Shown here: piece by piece, positions 10,401 through 16,787 of the stretch
Numbering within the stretch: the stretch's first letter is position 1
How the letters are laid out: each line of letters opens with the position of its first letter
DNA from: Anaeromyxobacter paludicola
Lineage (GTDB): Bacteria; Myxococcota; Myxococcia; Myxococcales; Anaeromyxobacteraceae
Length of the DNA stretch: 64,000 nt
Assembly (NCBI RefSeq): GCF_023169965.1
Contig: NZ_AP025592.1
Coordinates: forward strand, 1,116,001-1,180,000
Direction: 5' to 3'
The notes under the pieces: generated by a model
Database searches by the model: none
What the model was told of the DNA's origin: nothing
Seen by the model: only the letters and a program-made list of their open reading frames with translations
Translations under genes and position numbers: made by a program

Positions 10401-10762
10401 CCGGCGTGTTCATGCTCCTCTTCCTCGACCTCTCGCACGACGAGGCGAAGCAGCGCGGCCAGCTCCGGACCACCGGCGATCTCGTGGAGGCCATCGTCCA
10501 CGGCGCGGTGAAGCGCGTCCGCCCCAAGGCGATGACCGTCTTCGCCGCCATGATCGGCCTGCTCCCCATCATGTGGTCCACCGGCACCGGCGCGGACCTC
10601 ATGAAGCGCATCGCCGCGCCGATGGTGGGCGGGCTCGTCACCTCCTTCCTCATGGAGCTCCTCGTCTACCCGGCGGTCTACCTCCTCTGGAAGCGCAAGG
10701 AGGTGGTGGAGGGGCCGGCGACGCCGCTCGAGCTGGTGGAGGCCCACGCCCAGGAGGCGTGA
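7463..10762 (+). CDS. cusA: heavy-metal RND efflux pump (CusA/CzcA family)
   Basis: A 1099-aa inner-membrane proton-driven pump of the HME-RND family, full length for the family. It begins IIKFSAENRYLV with the first transmembrane helix, has two large periplasmic loops, and has the usual clusters of helices (about 340-500 and 900-1080). Family signatures include HIPLDALPDLSDTQVIVY near the start, FMPPLDEGTLLYMPSAVEPG, GKAGRASTSTDPAPF and IRDENGLLAGYVYVDF. The proton-relay helix reads GLDAETGVFMLLFLDL, resembling monovalent Cu/Ag pumps more than the Zn/Co/Ni pumps. It follows the adaptor by 4 bases and closes the efflux operon. The Cu/Ag assignment is family inference, strengthened by neighbouring cupredoxins. 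Confidence 0.93.
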   Translation: MIKAIIKFSAENRYLVIGAVAALLAISFWTMRHIPLDALPDLSDTQVIVYSKWDRSPDIVEDQVTYPITAALLGAPKVKAVRGFSDFGYSYVYVIFEDGTDMYWARTRVLEYLSKILPQLPKGVSTELGPDATSVGWTFQYALVDHSGKHSSDELRSYQDWFLRYAIQSVPGVSEVATVGGQVKQYQVSVNPTQLAAYKLPLSAVIDAIRKGNNDVGGRLVEYSGREYMVRGRGYVKSIQDIEQIVLKTDRGTPITVKDVASVQLGPEIRRGIADLDGKGDVVGGIVVMRQGENALNLIDRVKAKLEELKPSLPQGVEVITTYDRSELIGHAIETVKGKLIEEIVVVSLIILLFLWHVPSALVPIITIPVSVALAFIPMYAMGLNANLMSLAGIAISIGVLVDGAIVEVENAYNKIFHWIQGGKKGDFHKVRLEALMEVGPGVFFSLLVIAVAFMPVFTLVDQEGRLFRPLAFSKNLAMAIAALLAITLDPAMRMLFARIEPFTFKPRFLAWSATQLLVGKYYSEERHPISRALHRVYEGPCRFVLRHPRATIAAALLLVASAVPVFLKLGSEFMPPLDEGTLLYMPSAVEPGMSVAEAQKALQLQDKILRTFPEIERVFGKAGRASTSTDPAPFTMMETTIVLKPEREWREKPRWYSSWAPEWLKRGLRPFWRDRITEDELKNEMNAALDLPGISNAWTMPIKGRLDMLSTGIRTPVGIKISGARLEEIEKVALDVEAAIQKVPGTRSVYAERVAGGYFLDFVLKRDRLARYGLSVDDANDMVMTAVGGDNQSTTIEGRERYGINVRYARDYREDLSALRRVLLPLPNGQGQIPMEEIAEVKLASGPSMIRDENGLLAGYVYVDFDTSAIDVGGYVARAKHAVAASVKTPTGYGLTWSGQYENMLRVKERMKLVLPITLLLIFALLYMNTKSSFKALLVMLAVPFSAVGAVWLLWALGYNVSIAVWVGMIALMGLDAETGVFMLLFLDLSHDEAKQRGQLRTTGDLVEAIVHGAVKRVRPKAMTVFAAMIGLLPIMWSTGTGADLMKRIAAPMVGGLVTSFLMELLVYPAVYLLWKRKEVVEGPATPLELVEAHAQEA

Positions 10763-10834
10763 GGCGCCTGGCCCGGCGCCCCGGCGGCCCGCGGCGGCCG
10801 AAGCCGGGACGCGCCGGGCTCCGGTGCGGGTAGG

Positions 10835-11269
10835 ATGCAGGAGATGACCTCGATCCACGCGCGACGGCTGCTCCTCCCCCTGCTCCTGGCGCTCACCCCG
10901 TTCGCCGCCGCGCACGCCCAGCACCGCGGCGCCCCTCCGCCGCGGCCGAACCGGGCGCCGGGGCCCGAAGAGCCGCCGCGCACGCCGCCCCCGCCGCCGG
11001 CCGAGCGGCGGCTCGAGGTGAAGGCCACCGAGAAGGGCTTCGAGCCGGCCCTGATCGTGGTGAGGAAGGGCGAGCGGATCCGGCTGGAGGTCACGCGGGT
11101 GAGCGACGCGGCGCCGGCGAAGGATCTCGTGGTGGACGCGGCGCTGTTCGTGAAGCCGCTGCCCGTCGGGAAGCCGGTGTCGGTCGCCTTCGTGCCGGAT
11201 CGCGTGGGGGACCTGCGCTTCACCGACAAGACCGAGAAGGTGGTCGGCATCCTCCGCGTCGAGGAGTGA
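10835..11269 (+). CDS. secreted cupredoxin-fold protein lacking obvious copper ligands
   Basis: A 144-aa protein with a signal peptide (about residues 10-28), a Pro/Arg-rich linker and a beta-rich C-terminal domain (LEVKATEKGFEPALIVVRKGERIRLEVTR) that matches the start of cupredoxin_1/EfeO-type domains. The second half lacks the Cys-Met/His cluster usual for type 1 copper (it reads VAFVPDRVGDLRFTDK), so copper binding in the classical way is unlikely. It lies 72 bp after the efflux pump and may be cotranscribed with it. It is related in sequence pattern to the cupredoxin encoded convergently at 11526-11942. Function unknown; a periplasmic metal-handling or structural role is a guess. The start ATG 10835 follows GGGTAGG; a second ATG at 10844 is possible. 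Confidence 0.7.
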   Translation: MQEMTSIHARRLLLPLLLALTPFAAAHAQHRGAPPPRPNRAPGPEEPPRTPPPPPAERRLEVKATEKGFEPALIVVRKGERIRLEVTRVSDAAPAKDLVVDAALFVKPLPVGKPVSVAFVPDRVGDLRFTDKTEKVVGILRVEE

Positions 11270-11312
11270 GCGGAGCCGCCTCCCCGGCGAGCAGGCTGCC
11301 GCGCGGGAGGGG

Positions 11313-11509
11313 CCCCAGCGCAGCTGGGGAGGGCGCAGGCGAGCCTCCGCGACCCGCGAAAGCGGGCGCGGAGGCGCAAGGGACCCGGCGAGCAGGGGTG
11401 GGGCCCCGACGGCTCCGCCGGCGGGGCGGGGCAGCATGCCCCGTTCAAATGGAAGGGGCGGCGGGGTCACCCCCGCCGCCCCCTCCGGGACTTCCCGCCA
11501 GCGCGGGAA
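11313..11509. terminator. run of four strong hairpins between convergent genes
   Basis: The 256-bp gap between the convergent cupredoxin genes holds at least four perfect or near-perfect stems. They are CCCCAG-5-CTGGGG (11313-11329); a 14-bp stem with one bulged A and a GAAA tetraloop (11343-11375); GGGGCGGCGGGG-TCAC-CCCCGCCGCCCC (11455-11482); and TTCCCGC-CAGC-GCGGGAA (11492-11509). None is followed by a clear T run. A bidirectional transcription block is likely; a structured RNA is possible. Confidence 0.55.
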
Positions 11510-11525
11510 CCCTGGCCGACCGCTC

Positions 11526-11942
11526 CTACTCGACGACGATCTTCCCGGCGATCATGTCCATGCCGCAGGCGTAGCGGATGGTCCCGGGCTTCGCCGGCTT
11601 CACGAAGACGGTCTGCGGCTTGTCGAGCGGGAGCGGCACGTTCACGCCCTCCGACTTCATCACGATCTCGGTGGCGCAGGTCTTCTCGGTCTTGCGCGTC
11701 ACGACGAGCTTCAGCGGCTCGCCGGCCTTGGCCCTCACCTCCGCCGGCTCGAAGCCGGCCTTGGTGACGGTGATCTCGACGGTGCGGGCCTTGGCCTGGT
11801 CGGACTTGCTGAGCTTCGCGCCGGCGGCATCGCCGTGGGCGTGTTCGCCGGCGGCCGCGCCGTGGGCGTGCTCGCCGGCGAGCGCCGGGGTGGCGAAGAG
11901 CGCGGTGGCAGCGAACAGGGTGGCGAGCTTCTTGAGGTTCAT
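11526..11942 (-). CDS. secreted cupredoxin with His-Ala-His-Gly N-terminal repeats
   Basis: A 138-aa protein with a clear signal peptide (MNLKKLATLFAATALFATPALA). The mature N-terminus carries two EHAHG repeats, a likely metal-binding segment. The cupredoxin_1 domain begins VEITVTKAGFEPAEV and ends with GTIRYACGMDMIAGKIVVE; the Cys and Met residues of ACGMDM are candidate ligands. The usual first His is not obvious, where TCATEIVM suggests Cys instead. A start at ATG 11942 is supported by GGAGAAGAG just upstream. Its gene diverges from the thiol peroxidase gene, with a 17-bp palindrome between them. Probable periplasmic copper-binding protein; cargo and partner unknown. Confidence 0.8.
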   Translation of the reverse strand: MNLKKLATLFAATALFATPALAGEHAHGAAAGEHAHGDAAGAKLSKSDQAKARTVEITVTKAGFEPAEVRAKAGEPLKLVVTRKTEKTCATEIVMKSEGVNVPLPLDKPQTVFVKPAKPGTIRYACGMDMIAGKIVVE

Positions 11943-12068
11943 CTCTTCTCCGGGGGTGGTTGACGACGACCAATGGGCAGAGCACGGATCATGCCATCCC
12001 GCGGGCACCCTGCAAGCTGCGCGAAATGGCGCCCGCCGCCGGCGGACCGGCCCCGGGCCGGACACAGT

Positions 12069-12085
12069 GTGACCGGGCGGGTCAC
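12069..12085. promoter_or_regulatory. 17-bp palindrome GTGACC-N5-GGTCAC in cupredoxin/tpx divergent region
   Basis: A perfect 6-bp inverted repeat with a 5-bp spacer, 127 bp before the cupredoxin start and 96 bp before the thiol peroxidase start. It matches the form of the palindrome at 4428-4444 (GTAACC-N5-GGTTAC) ahead of the copper efflux operon, differing by one compensated base pair. Candidate operator for a common regulator. Confidence 0.5.
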
Positions 12086-12180
12086 GCCGTCCGCAGTTCA
12101 CGCCGCTCGTCGAACGGCGAGCCGGGCGGCGCCCCGCCGGTTAGGATGAGGGCTCCACCCACCTGACACTGGGAGTCATC

Positions 12181-12684
12181 ATGGCCACCGTCACGCTCAA
12201 GGGGAACCCCATCCGCACCAACGGCGAGCTGCCCGCCGTCGGCGCCGCCGCGCCCGACTTCGTCCTCACCGGCGGCGACCTCAAGGACGTCTCGCTGAAG
12301 GACTTCGCCGGCAAGCGCAAGGTCCTCAACATCGTCCCCAGCCTCGACACCGCCGTCTGCGCCACCTCGACCCGCCGCTTCAACGAGAAGGCGGGCTCGC
12401 TCGGCGGCGCGGTGGTGCTGGTGGTCTCGGCCGACCTCCCCTTCGCCTCCAAGCGCTTCTGCACGACCGAGGGGCTCGCCAACGTGGTCCCGCTCTCGAT
12501 GATGCGCTCGAAGCACTTCGCCAAGGACTACGGCGTGATGATCGAGGACGGCCCGCTCGCCGGCCTCTCGGCGCGCGCGGTGGTGGTGCTGGACGAGCGG
12601 GACAAGGTGATCTACCGGCAGCTCGTCCCCGAGATCGGCCAGGAGCCGGACTACGACGCGGCCCTGAAGGCCGTGCAGGGCTGA
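12181..12684 (+). CDS. tpx: thiol peroxidase, Tpx family
   Basis: A 167-aa atypical two-Cys peroxiredoxin. The peroxidatic Cys60 sits in [16 protein letters not shown] and the resolving Cys94 in KRFCTTEGL, both standard for Tpx, and the length is normal. It reduces lipid and hydrogen peroxides using thioredoxin in the cytoplasm or periplasm. No signal peptide is visible. The ATG at 12181 follows a GGGAG motif (CTGGGAGTCATC). It is divergent from the cupredoxin gene, so it may share regulation with copper or oxidative stress; that link is inference. Confidence 0.95.
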   Translation: MATVTLKGNPIRTNGELPAVGAAAPDFVLTGGDLKDVSLKDFAGKRKVLNIVPSLDTAVCATSTRRFNEKAGSLGGAVVLVVSADLPFASKRFCTTEGLANVVPLSMMRSKHFAKDYGVMIEDGPLAGLSARAVVVLDERDKVIYRQLVPEIGQEPDYDAALKAVQG

Positions 12685-12712
12685 GTCCCTCCAAGGCAGG
12701 ATCCCCGCGCAG

Positions 12713-12734
12713 GACGGCCGAGGTGCTGGCCGTC
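12713..12734 (+). terminator. hairpin after tpx
   Basis: GACGGCC-8-GGCCGTC, a 7-bp perfect stem 28 bases after the tpx stop, without a T run. Possible terminator. Confidence 0.35.
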
Positions 12735-12813
12735 GGGCGCCGGAGTGTGCGAACGTGCGTGCAACGGCGCGGGGGGCGTCGTTTCATTCACGGACAGTAC
12801 ACGTTCTGCCGGC

Positions 12814-12867
12814 GGCGTCCTCCGCGCCTCGACCGCGCGCGCCTCGAGCGCGCGCCCGGAGGACGCC
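12814..12867 (+). promoter_or_regulatory. hairpin that buries the cytochrome c ribosome-binding site
   Basis: GGCGTCCTCCG (12814-12824) pairs perfectly with CGGAGGACGCC (12857-12867). An inner 8-bp stem GCGCGCGC-CTCGA-GCGCGCGC (12835-12855) sits inside it. The right arm contains the Shine-Dalgarno GGAGGA (12858-12863), 7 bases before the GTG at 12871, and the left arm contains its exact complement TCCTCC. As RNA this would hide the ribosome-binding site. It could act as a translational switch, or simply be a terminator for upstream transcription. Confidence 0.5.
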
Positions 12868-12870
12868 ACC

Positions 12871-13170
12871 GTGCTCAAGCTCTTCGCCTTCGTCGTCGCC
12901 GCCTCGCTCGCGCTCCCCACTCTCGCCGGGAACGTGCCCCCCGCCCTGCTCTTCCAGAACCGCTGCGCCGAGTGCCACGGCAAGGACGCTCGCACGCCGA
13001 CCGCCAAGGGCCGCGCCGCGGGCGCCCCGAACCTCGCCGGCGGCGAGCGCTCCGCGATCGAGGTGGAGCAGGTGATCCTGCACGGCAAGGGCCGCATGGC
13101 CCCCATCGGCATGAAGCTTTCCCCGGAGCAGGTCGGCGCCGTCGCCGCTTGGGTGGCCCGGCTCCAGTGA
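12871..13170 (+). CDS. monoheme class I cytochrome c
   Basis: A 99-aa secreted protein: signal peptide VLKLFAFVVAASLALPTLAG, one heme site CAECH at residues 32-36, and a distal Met in the segment GRMAPIGMKLSPEQV, followed by the usual C-terminal helix (VGAVAAWVARLQ). This is the normal layout of a small class I cytochrome c (cytochrome c551/c5 or c6-like). It should shuttle electrons in the periplasm. GTG 12871 is chosen because it starts the signal peptide and follows CGGAGGA at good spacing; in-frame codons upstream encode nothing family-like. Its ribosome-binding site lies inside a strong hairpin. Confidence 0.9.
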   Translation: MLKLFAFVVAASLALPTLAGNVPPALLFQNRCAECHGKDARTPTAKGRAAGAPNLAGGERSAIEVEQVILHGKGRMAPIGMKLSPEQVGAVAAWVARLQ

Positions 13171-13299
13171 CGCGGAGGTCGCCCCGCGCAGCGCGACCCC
13201 GGGCCGCGCCGGGGACGACACTGGAGCGGCCCGGATCCGCCCCGGCGCCGGGCAGCCCCCTTCGCCGCGGCGCACCGGCCGTGTAGCATCGCGGGGGCG

Positions 13300-15378
13300 A
13301 TGCACGACCCCCACGAGTTCCTGACGGCGCTCACGCTGGTCCTGGCCGTCGCGGCGGTGACCACGGTGCTGTTCCATCGGCTGAAGCAGCCGGTGGTGCT
13401 CGGCTACCTCCTCGCCGGGCTGGTCGTGGGACCGCACGTCCCGGTGCCGCTCGTCGCCAACCGCGCGGTGGTGGAGGGGCTCTCCGAGCTCGGCATCATC
13501 CTCATCATGTACGCGCTCGGCCTCGAGTTCAGCCTGCGCGGGCTGCTCAAGGTCGGGCCGGTCGCGGCGGTCACCGCGGCCATCGAGACGAGCCTCATGC
13601 TCTGGCTCGGCTTCCTGGCCGGCCGGGCCTTCGGCTGGTCCGCGCGCGAGAGCCTCTTCGCGGGCGCCCTCGTCGCCATCTCGAGCACCACCATCATCGC
13701 GAAGACCTTCGGCGAGCTGAAGGTCACGGGCCACCTGCGGAACCTGGTGGTCGGGGTGCTGGTGGTGGAGGACCTCGTCGCCATCCTGCTCCTGGCGCTC
13801 CTCACCGCCGTGGCCGGCGGGCGCGGGCTCTCGGCCGGGCAGGTGGCCTTCGCGGTGGGGCGGCTCGCCGCCTTCCTGGTCGGCCTGCTCGTGGTGGGGA
13901 TGCTGGTCGTGCCGCGCGCCATGCGGACCGTGAACCGGCTCGGCCAGTCGGAGACCACCCTGGTCGCGAGCCTGGGCATCTGCTTCGGCGTCTCCCTGCT
14001 CGCCGCCCGCTTCGGCTACTCGGTCGCGCTCGGGGCCTTCATCGCCGGGTCGCTGGTCTCGGAGGCCGGGGAGGAGCGGCCGGTGGAGCCGCTGGTCCAG
14101 CCGGTGCGCGATCTCTTCGGCGCCATCTTCTTCGTGTCGGTGGGCCTGCTCATCGACCCCCACCTGGTGGCGGCGCACTGGCGCGCGGTGGTGGCCCTCA
14201 CCGCCATCGTGCTCGGCGGGAAGGTGCTGGCGGTCACGGCCGGCGCCTTCCTCACCGGCAACGGAAACCGGATCTCGGTCCAGGCCGGGCTCAGCCTGGC
14301 GCAGATCGGGGAGTTCTCCTTCATCATCGCCGGGCTCGGCGCCGCCACCGGGGCCACCCGCCCCTTCCTCCTCCCGGTCGCGGTGGCGGTCTCGGCCCTC
14401 ACCACCCTCTCGACCCCCTGGCTCGTGCGCGCCTCGCCGCACGTCGCGGCCTTCATCGACCGCAAGCTCCCCCGGCCCATCCAGACCTTCGCCGCGCTCT
14501 ACGGCAGCTGGGTGGAGCAGCTCGGCGGGACCTCGCGCCGCCCGTCGGTCGCGGCGCGGGTGCGGCGGATGGTCCGCCTCCTGCTCCTCGACGCCGCCCT
14601 CCTGGCCGGGATCGTGATCGGCACCTCGGTGGCGCTGGGACGCGCCGCGGCGCTCCTGCGGGCCCGGGCCGGGCTCGAGGCCGGGCTGGCGCGGGTGGCG
14701 GTGCTCGCCGCGGCTGGCGCCCTCTCCGCCCCCTTCTGCCTCGGCCTCGTGCGCACCGCCCGCCGGCTCGGGGTGGTGCTCGGCTCGGCCGCCCTGCCCC
14801 ACGGCGCCGGGCTCGACCTCGCGGCGGCGCCGCGGCGCGCCCTGGTGGTCGCGCTGCAGCTCGGCGCGCTCGCCCTCGTCGGCGTCCCGCTCCTCGCGGT
14901 CACGCAGCCCTTCCTCCCCGGCGTGCCCGGCGCGGCGCTCCTGATCCTGCTCCTGGCGGTCCTGGGCGTGGGGCTCTGGCGCAGCGCCACCAACCTGCAG
15001 GGGCACGTGCAGGCCGGGGCGCAGCTCATCGTGGAGGCGCTCGCGAAGCAGGCCCGGGACGCGGCGGGCGGCGGGGAGGCGCACGCGCTCGACGACATGC
15101 GGCGGATGCTGCCGGGGCTCGGCGAGCCGGAGCCGTTCCGGCTGCCGGCCACGAGCGCCGCCGTCGGCCGCTCCCTCGCCGCGCTCGACCTGCGCGGCCT
15201 CACCGGCGCGACCGTGCTCGCCATCGTCCGCGAGTCGGAGGGCGCCATCGTCCCGAGCGCGGCGGAGGTGCTCCGCGCGGGCGACCTGCTCGCGCTCGCG
15301 GGGACCCATGAGGCGATCGCGGCGGCGAAGGAGGTGCTGGCCGCCGGCGCGGGCGCCTCGGCGGCTGCCCCGCCCTGA
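13300..15378 (+). CDS. Kef-type monovalent cation:proton antiporter (CPA2) with TrkA-C domain
   Basis: A 692-aa membrane protein. The N-terminal about 390 residues form the 12-13-helix Na+/H+ exchanger fold of the CPA2 family (LGYLLAGLVVGPHVPVP, ISSTTIIAKTFGEL, VLVVEDLVAILLL, AIFFVSVGLLIDP, SLAQIGEFSFIIAGLG). A second hydrophobic region of about four to five helices spans roughly 425-560. The last 90 residues form a TrkA-C (RCK_C) domain (VGRSLAALDLRGLTGATVLAIVR). No complete nucleotide-binding RCK_N domain is visible between them, unlike KefB/KefC. It likely exchanges K+ or Na+ for protons across the inner membrane. Confidence 0.88.
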   Translation: MHDPHEFLTALTLVLAVAAVTTVLFHRLKQPVVLGYLLAGLVVGPHVPVPLVANRAVVEGLSELGIILIMYALGLEFSLRGLLKVGPVAAVTAAIETSLMLWLGFLAGRAFGWSARESLFAGALVAISSTTIIAKTFGELKVTGHLRNLVVGVLVVEDLVAILLLALLTAVAGGRGLSAGQVAFAVGRLAAFLVGLLVVGMLVVPRAMRTVNRLGQSETTLVASLGICFGVSLLAARFGYSVALGAFIAGSLVSEAGEERPVEPLVQPVRDLFGAIFFVSVGLLIDPHLVAAHWRAVVALTAIVLGGKVLAVTAGAFLTGNGNRISVQAGLSLAQIGEFSFIIAGLGAATGATRPFLLPVAVAVSALTTLSTPWLVRASPHVAAFIDRKLPRPIQTFAALYGSWVEQLGGTSRRPSVAARVRRMVRLLLLDAALLAGIVIGTSVALGRAAALLRARAGLEAGLARVAVLAAAGALSAPFCLGLVRTARRLGVVLGSAALPHGAGLDLAAAPRRALVVALQLGALALVGVPLLAVTQPFLPGVPGAALLILLLAVLGVGLWRSATNLQGHVQAGAQLIVEALAKQARDAAGGGEAHALDDMRRMLPGLGEPEPFRLPATSAAVGRSLAALDLRGLTGATVLAIVRESEGAIVPSAAEVLRAGDLLALAGTHEAIAAAKEVLAAGAGASAAAPP

Positions 15379-15402
15379 GCGGGCTCCCGGGGAGCCACCG
15401 CC

Positions 15403-16023
15403 GTGTCGGACCCCCGCCGTACGCTCCCGGACATGGGACGAGACACGGCGCGCTATCCGCCCCCGGGCTGGAGCGAGGTGCCGGCCCTCCTGCCCCTCGC
15501 GCGGGCCTGCCAGGCCGGGCGGCTCGCCCGCATCCGCTACCGCGACGCGGGCGGGCACGAGACCGAGCGGGAGGTGGCGGTGCTCGGGCTGGGGTGGCGC
15601 CGCGAGGGGTGGCTCTTCGCCGCCTTCTGCGAGCTCCGGCAGGCGTGGCGGCTCTTCCGGGCCGAGCGGGTGCTCGCGATCCGGGTCACCCGCCGCCGCG
15701 CCCCGTCGGCCCCCGCCGCGTTCGACGGCCGCCGCTTCGCCACCGAGGACCTCTCCGGCCCCGCGCCGGCCGGCCGGGTCGCGGTCGCCCTCGACGCGCC
15801 CCTGGCGCGCCTGGCGCCCGCCCTCTTCCCCTCGGCGCTCCTCGAGCGGCGGGGGCGGGGCTGCGTGGCGCACCTTCGCGCCAGCGCCATCGACGGGGTC
15901 GCCGGGCTCTGCCTCTCGCTCGGCCAGGGCGCCCGGGTGGTCTCGCCGCCCGAGGCCGGGGCGCTCTTCGCCGGGCTCCGGGCGGCCCTGGAGCGGCAGC
16001 GCGCCCGCCGCCCCGAGCCGTGA
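15403..16023 (+). CDS. stand-alone WYL-like domain protein
   Basis: A 206-aa soluble protein. Residues about 25-90 (ARACQAGRLARIRYRDAGG...REVAVLGLGWRREGWLFAAFCELRQAWRLF) show the beta-rich WYL pattern found at the C-terminus of DeoR-type and defence-related regulators. There it is thought to bind ligands or nucleic acid. No helix-turn-helix precedes it, so it is not a complete WYL transcription factor. The remaining residues match nothing I recognise. GTG 15403 follows GGGGAG; ATG 15433 is an alternative. It sits 24 bp after the antiporter gene and may be in the same transcript. Function unknown. Confidence 0.55.
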   Translation: MSDPRRTLPDMGRDTARYPPPGWSEVPALLPLARACQAGRLARIRYRDAGGHETEREVAVLGLGWRREGWLFAAFCELRQAWRLFRAERVLAIRVTRRRAPSAPAAFDGRRFATEDLSGPAPAGRVAVALDAPLARLAPALFPSALLERRGRGCVAHLRASAIDGVAGLCLSLGQGARVVSPPEAGALFAGLRAALERQRARRPEP

Positions 16024-16038
16024 CCGTCCTTTGGCCGC

Positions 16039-16053
16039 GGGCGCCGGGCGCCC
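16039..16053. terminator. short hairpin between convergent genes
   Basis: GGGCGC-CGG-GCGCCC in the 34-bp gap between the WYL-like gene and the leftward hemolysin III gene. A probable shared terminator, without a T run. Confidence 0.35.
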
Positions 16054-16057
16054 CTCG

Positions 16058-16723
16058 CTAGCTGATGGCTCGCACCGCCCCGACCACCACCGCGTAGTGG
16101 CAGGCGGCGGCGGCGATCACGAGCGCGTGGAACACCTCGTGGTAGCCGAAGATGCGCGGGAACGGATCGGGGCGCCGCGTCGCGTAGATGAGGGCGCCGC
16201 CGGTGTAGAGCAGGCCGCCGGCGGCCAGGAGCACCACGCCGGCGGTCCCGAGCGAGGCGTGGAGCTGCGGCAGCAACGGGACGATCACCCAGCCCAGGAG
16301 CAGGTAGAGCGCCACCGCGATGCCCCGCGGCGCGCGCGGCCAGATCATGGCGCGCAGGATGCCGACCAGCGCCCCGCCCCAGGCGATCGCCAGCAGGGCG
16401 AGCCCCCGCCGGCCGCCCAGCAGCAGGCAGAACGGCGTGTAGGTGCCGGCGATGAGGACGAAGATGGCGGAGTGGTCGAGCCGGCGCAGCCAGAGCCGCG
16501 GCCCGGGCGCCCAGTTCGGCCGGTGGTAGAGGGCGCTCGTCCCGAAGAGCGTGAACAGGCTCACGCCGTACACCGTGGCCGCGGCGCTGGCGCGCGGGAC
16601 CTCGGCGCGGGCGAGCAGCACGATCCAGGCGACCACCGCGACGGCGGCGGCCACCTCGTGGGACACCCCGCGCAGGAGCGGCTTGACGCGGGGCGCGACG
16701 GACTCGGCGCGATGGCTGGCCAT
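16058..16723 (-). CDS. hemolysin III family membrane protein (PAQR/HlyIII)
   Basis: A 221-aa integral membrane protein with seven hydrophobic helices and the HlyIII/PAQR signatures. These are a first-helix VSHEVAA, SALYHRPN and the LDHSAIFVLIAGTYTPF block with conserved Asp/His, and a C-terminal GYHEVFHALVIAAAACHY with the His pair. These Asp/His residues are the presumed metal-dependent hydrolase-like site of the family. Roles proposed for bacterial members include membrane-lipid or stress functions; hemolysis is historical. I prefer ATG 16723; GTG 16750 would add nine unlikely residues. It converges with the WYL-like gene. Confidence 0.9.
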   Translation of the reverse strand: MASHRAESVAPRVKPLLRGVSHEVAAAVAVVAWIVLLARAEVPRASAAATVYGVSLFTLFGTSALYHRPNWAPGPRLWLRRLDHSAIFVLIAGTYTPFCLLLGGRRGLALLAIAWGGALVGILRAMIWPRAPRGIAVALYLLLGWVIVPLLPQLHASLGTAGVVLLAAGGLLYTGGALIYATRRPDPFPRIFGYHEVFHALVIAAAACHYAVVVGAVRAIS

Positions 16724-16787
16724 GCCGGGATCGTGCGCCCCCCACGTCACGGTCAGGTAACGAAGGCGCCCTCGACCAGGTGGCCCT

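Noticed and set aside
7097-11470. Leftward open frame of 1457 codons opposite the copper pump
   Set aside because: Same composition artefact; the pump on the other strand has all RND signatures.
12784-15873. Leftward open frame of 1029 codons opposite the antiporter
   Set aside because: Low-complexity translation without hydrophobic or catalytic pattern; the rightward antiporter explains the region.
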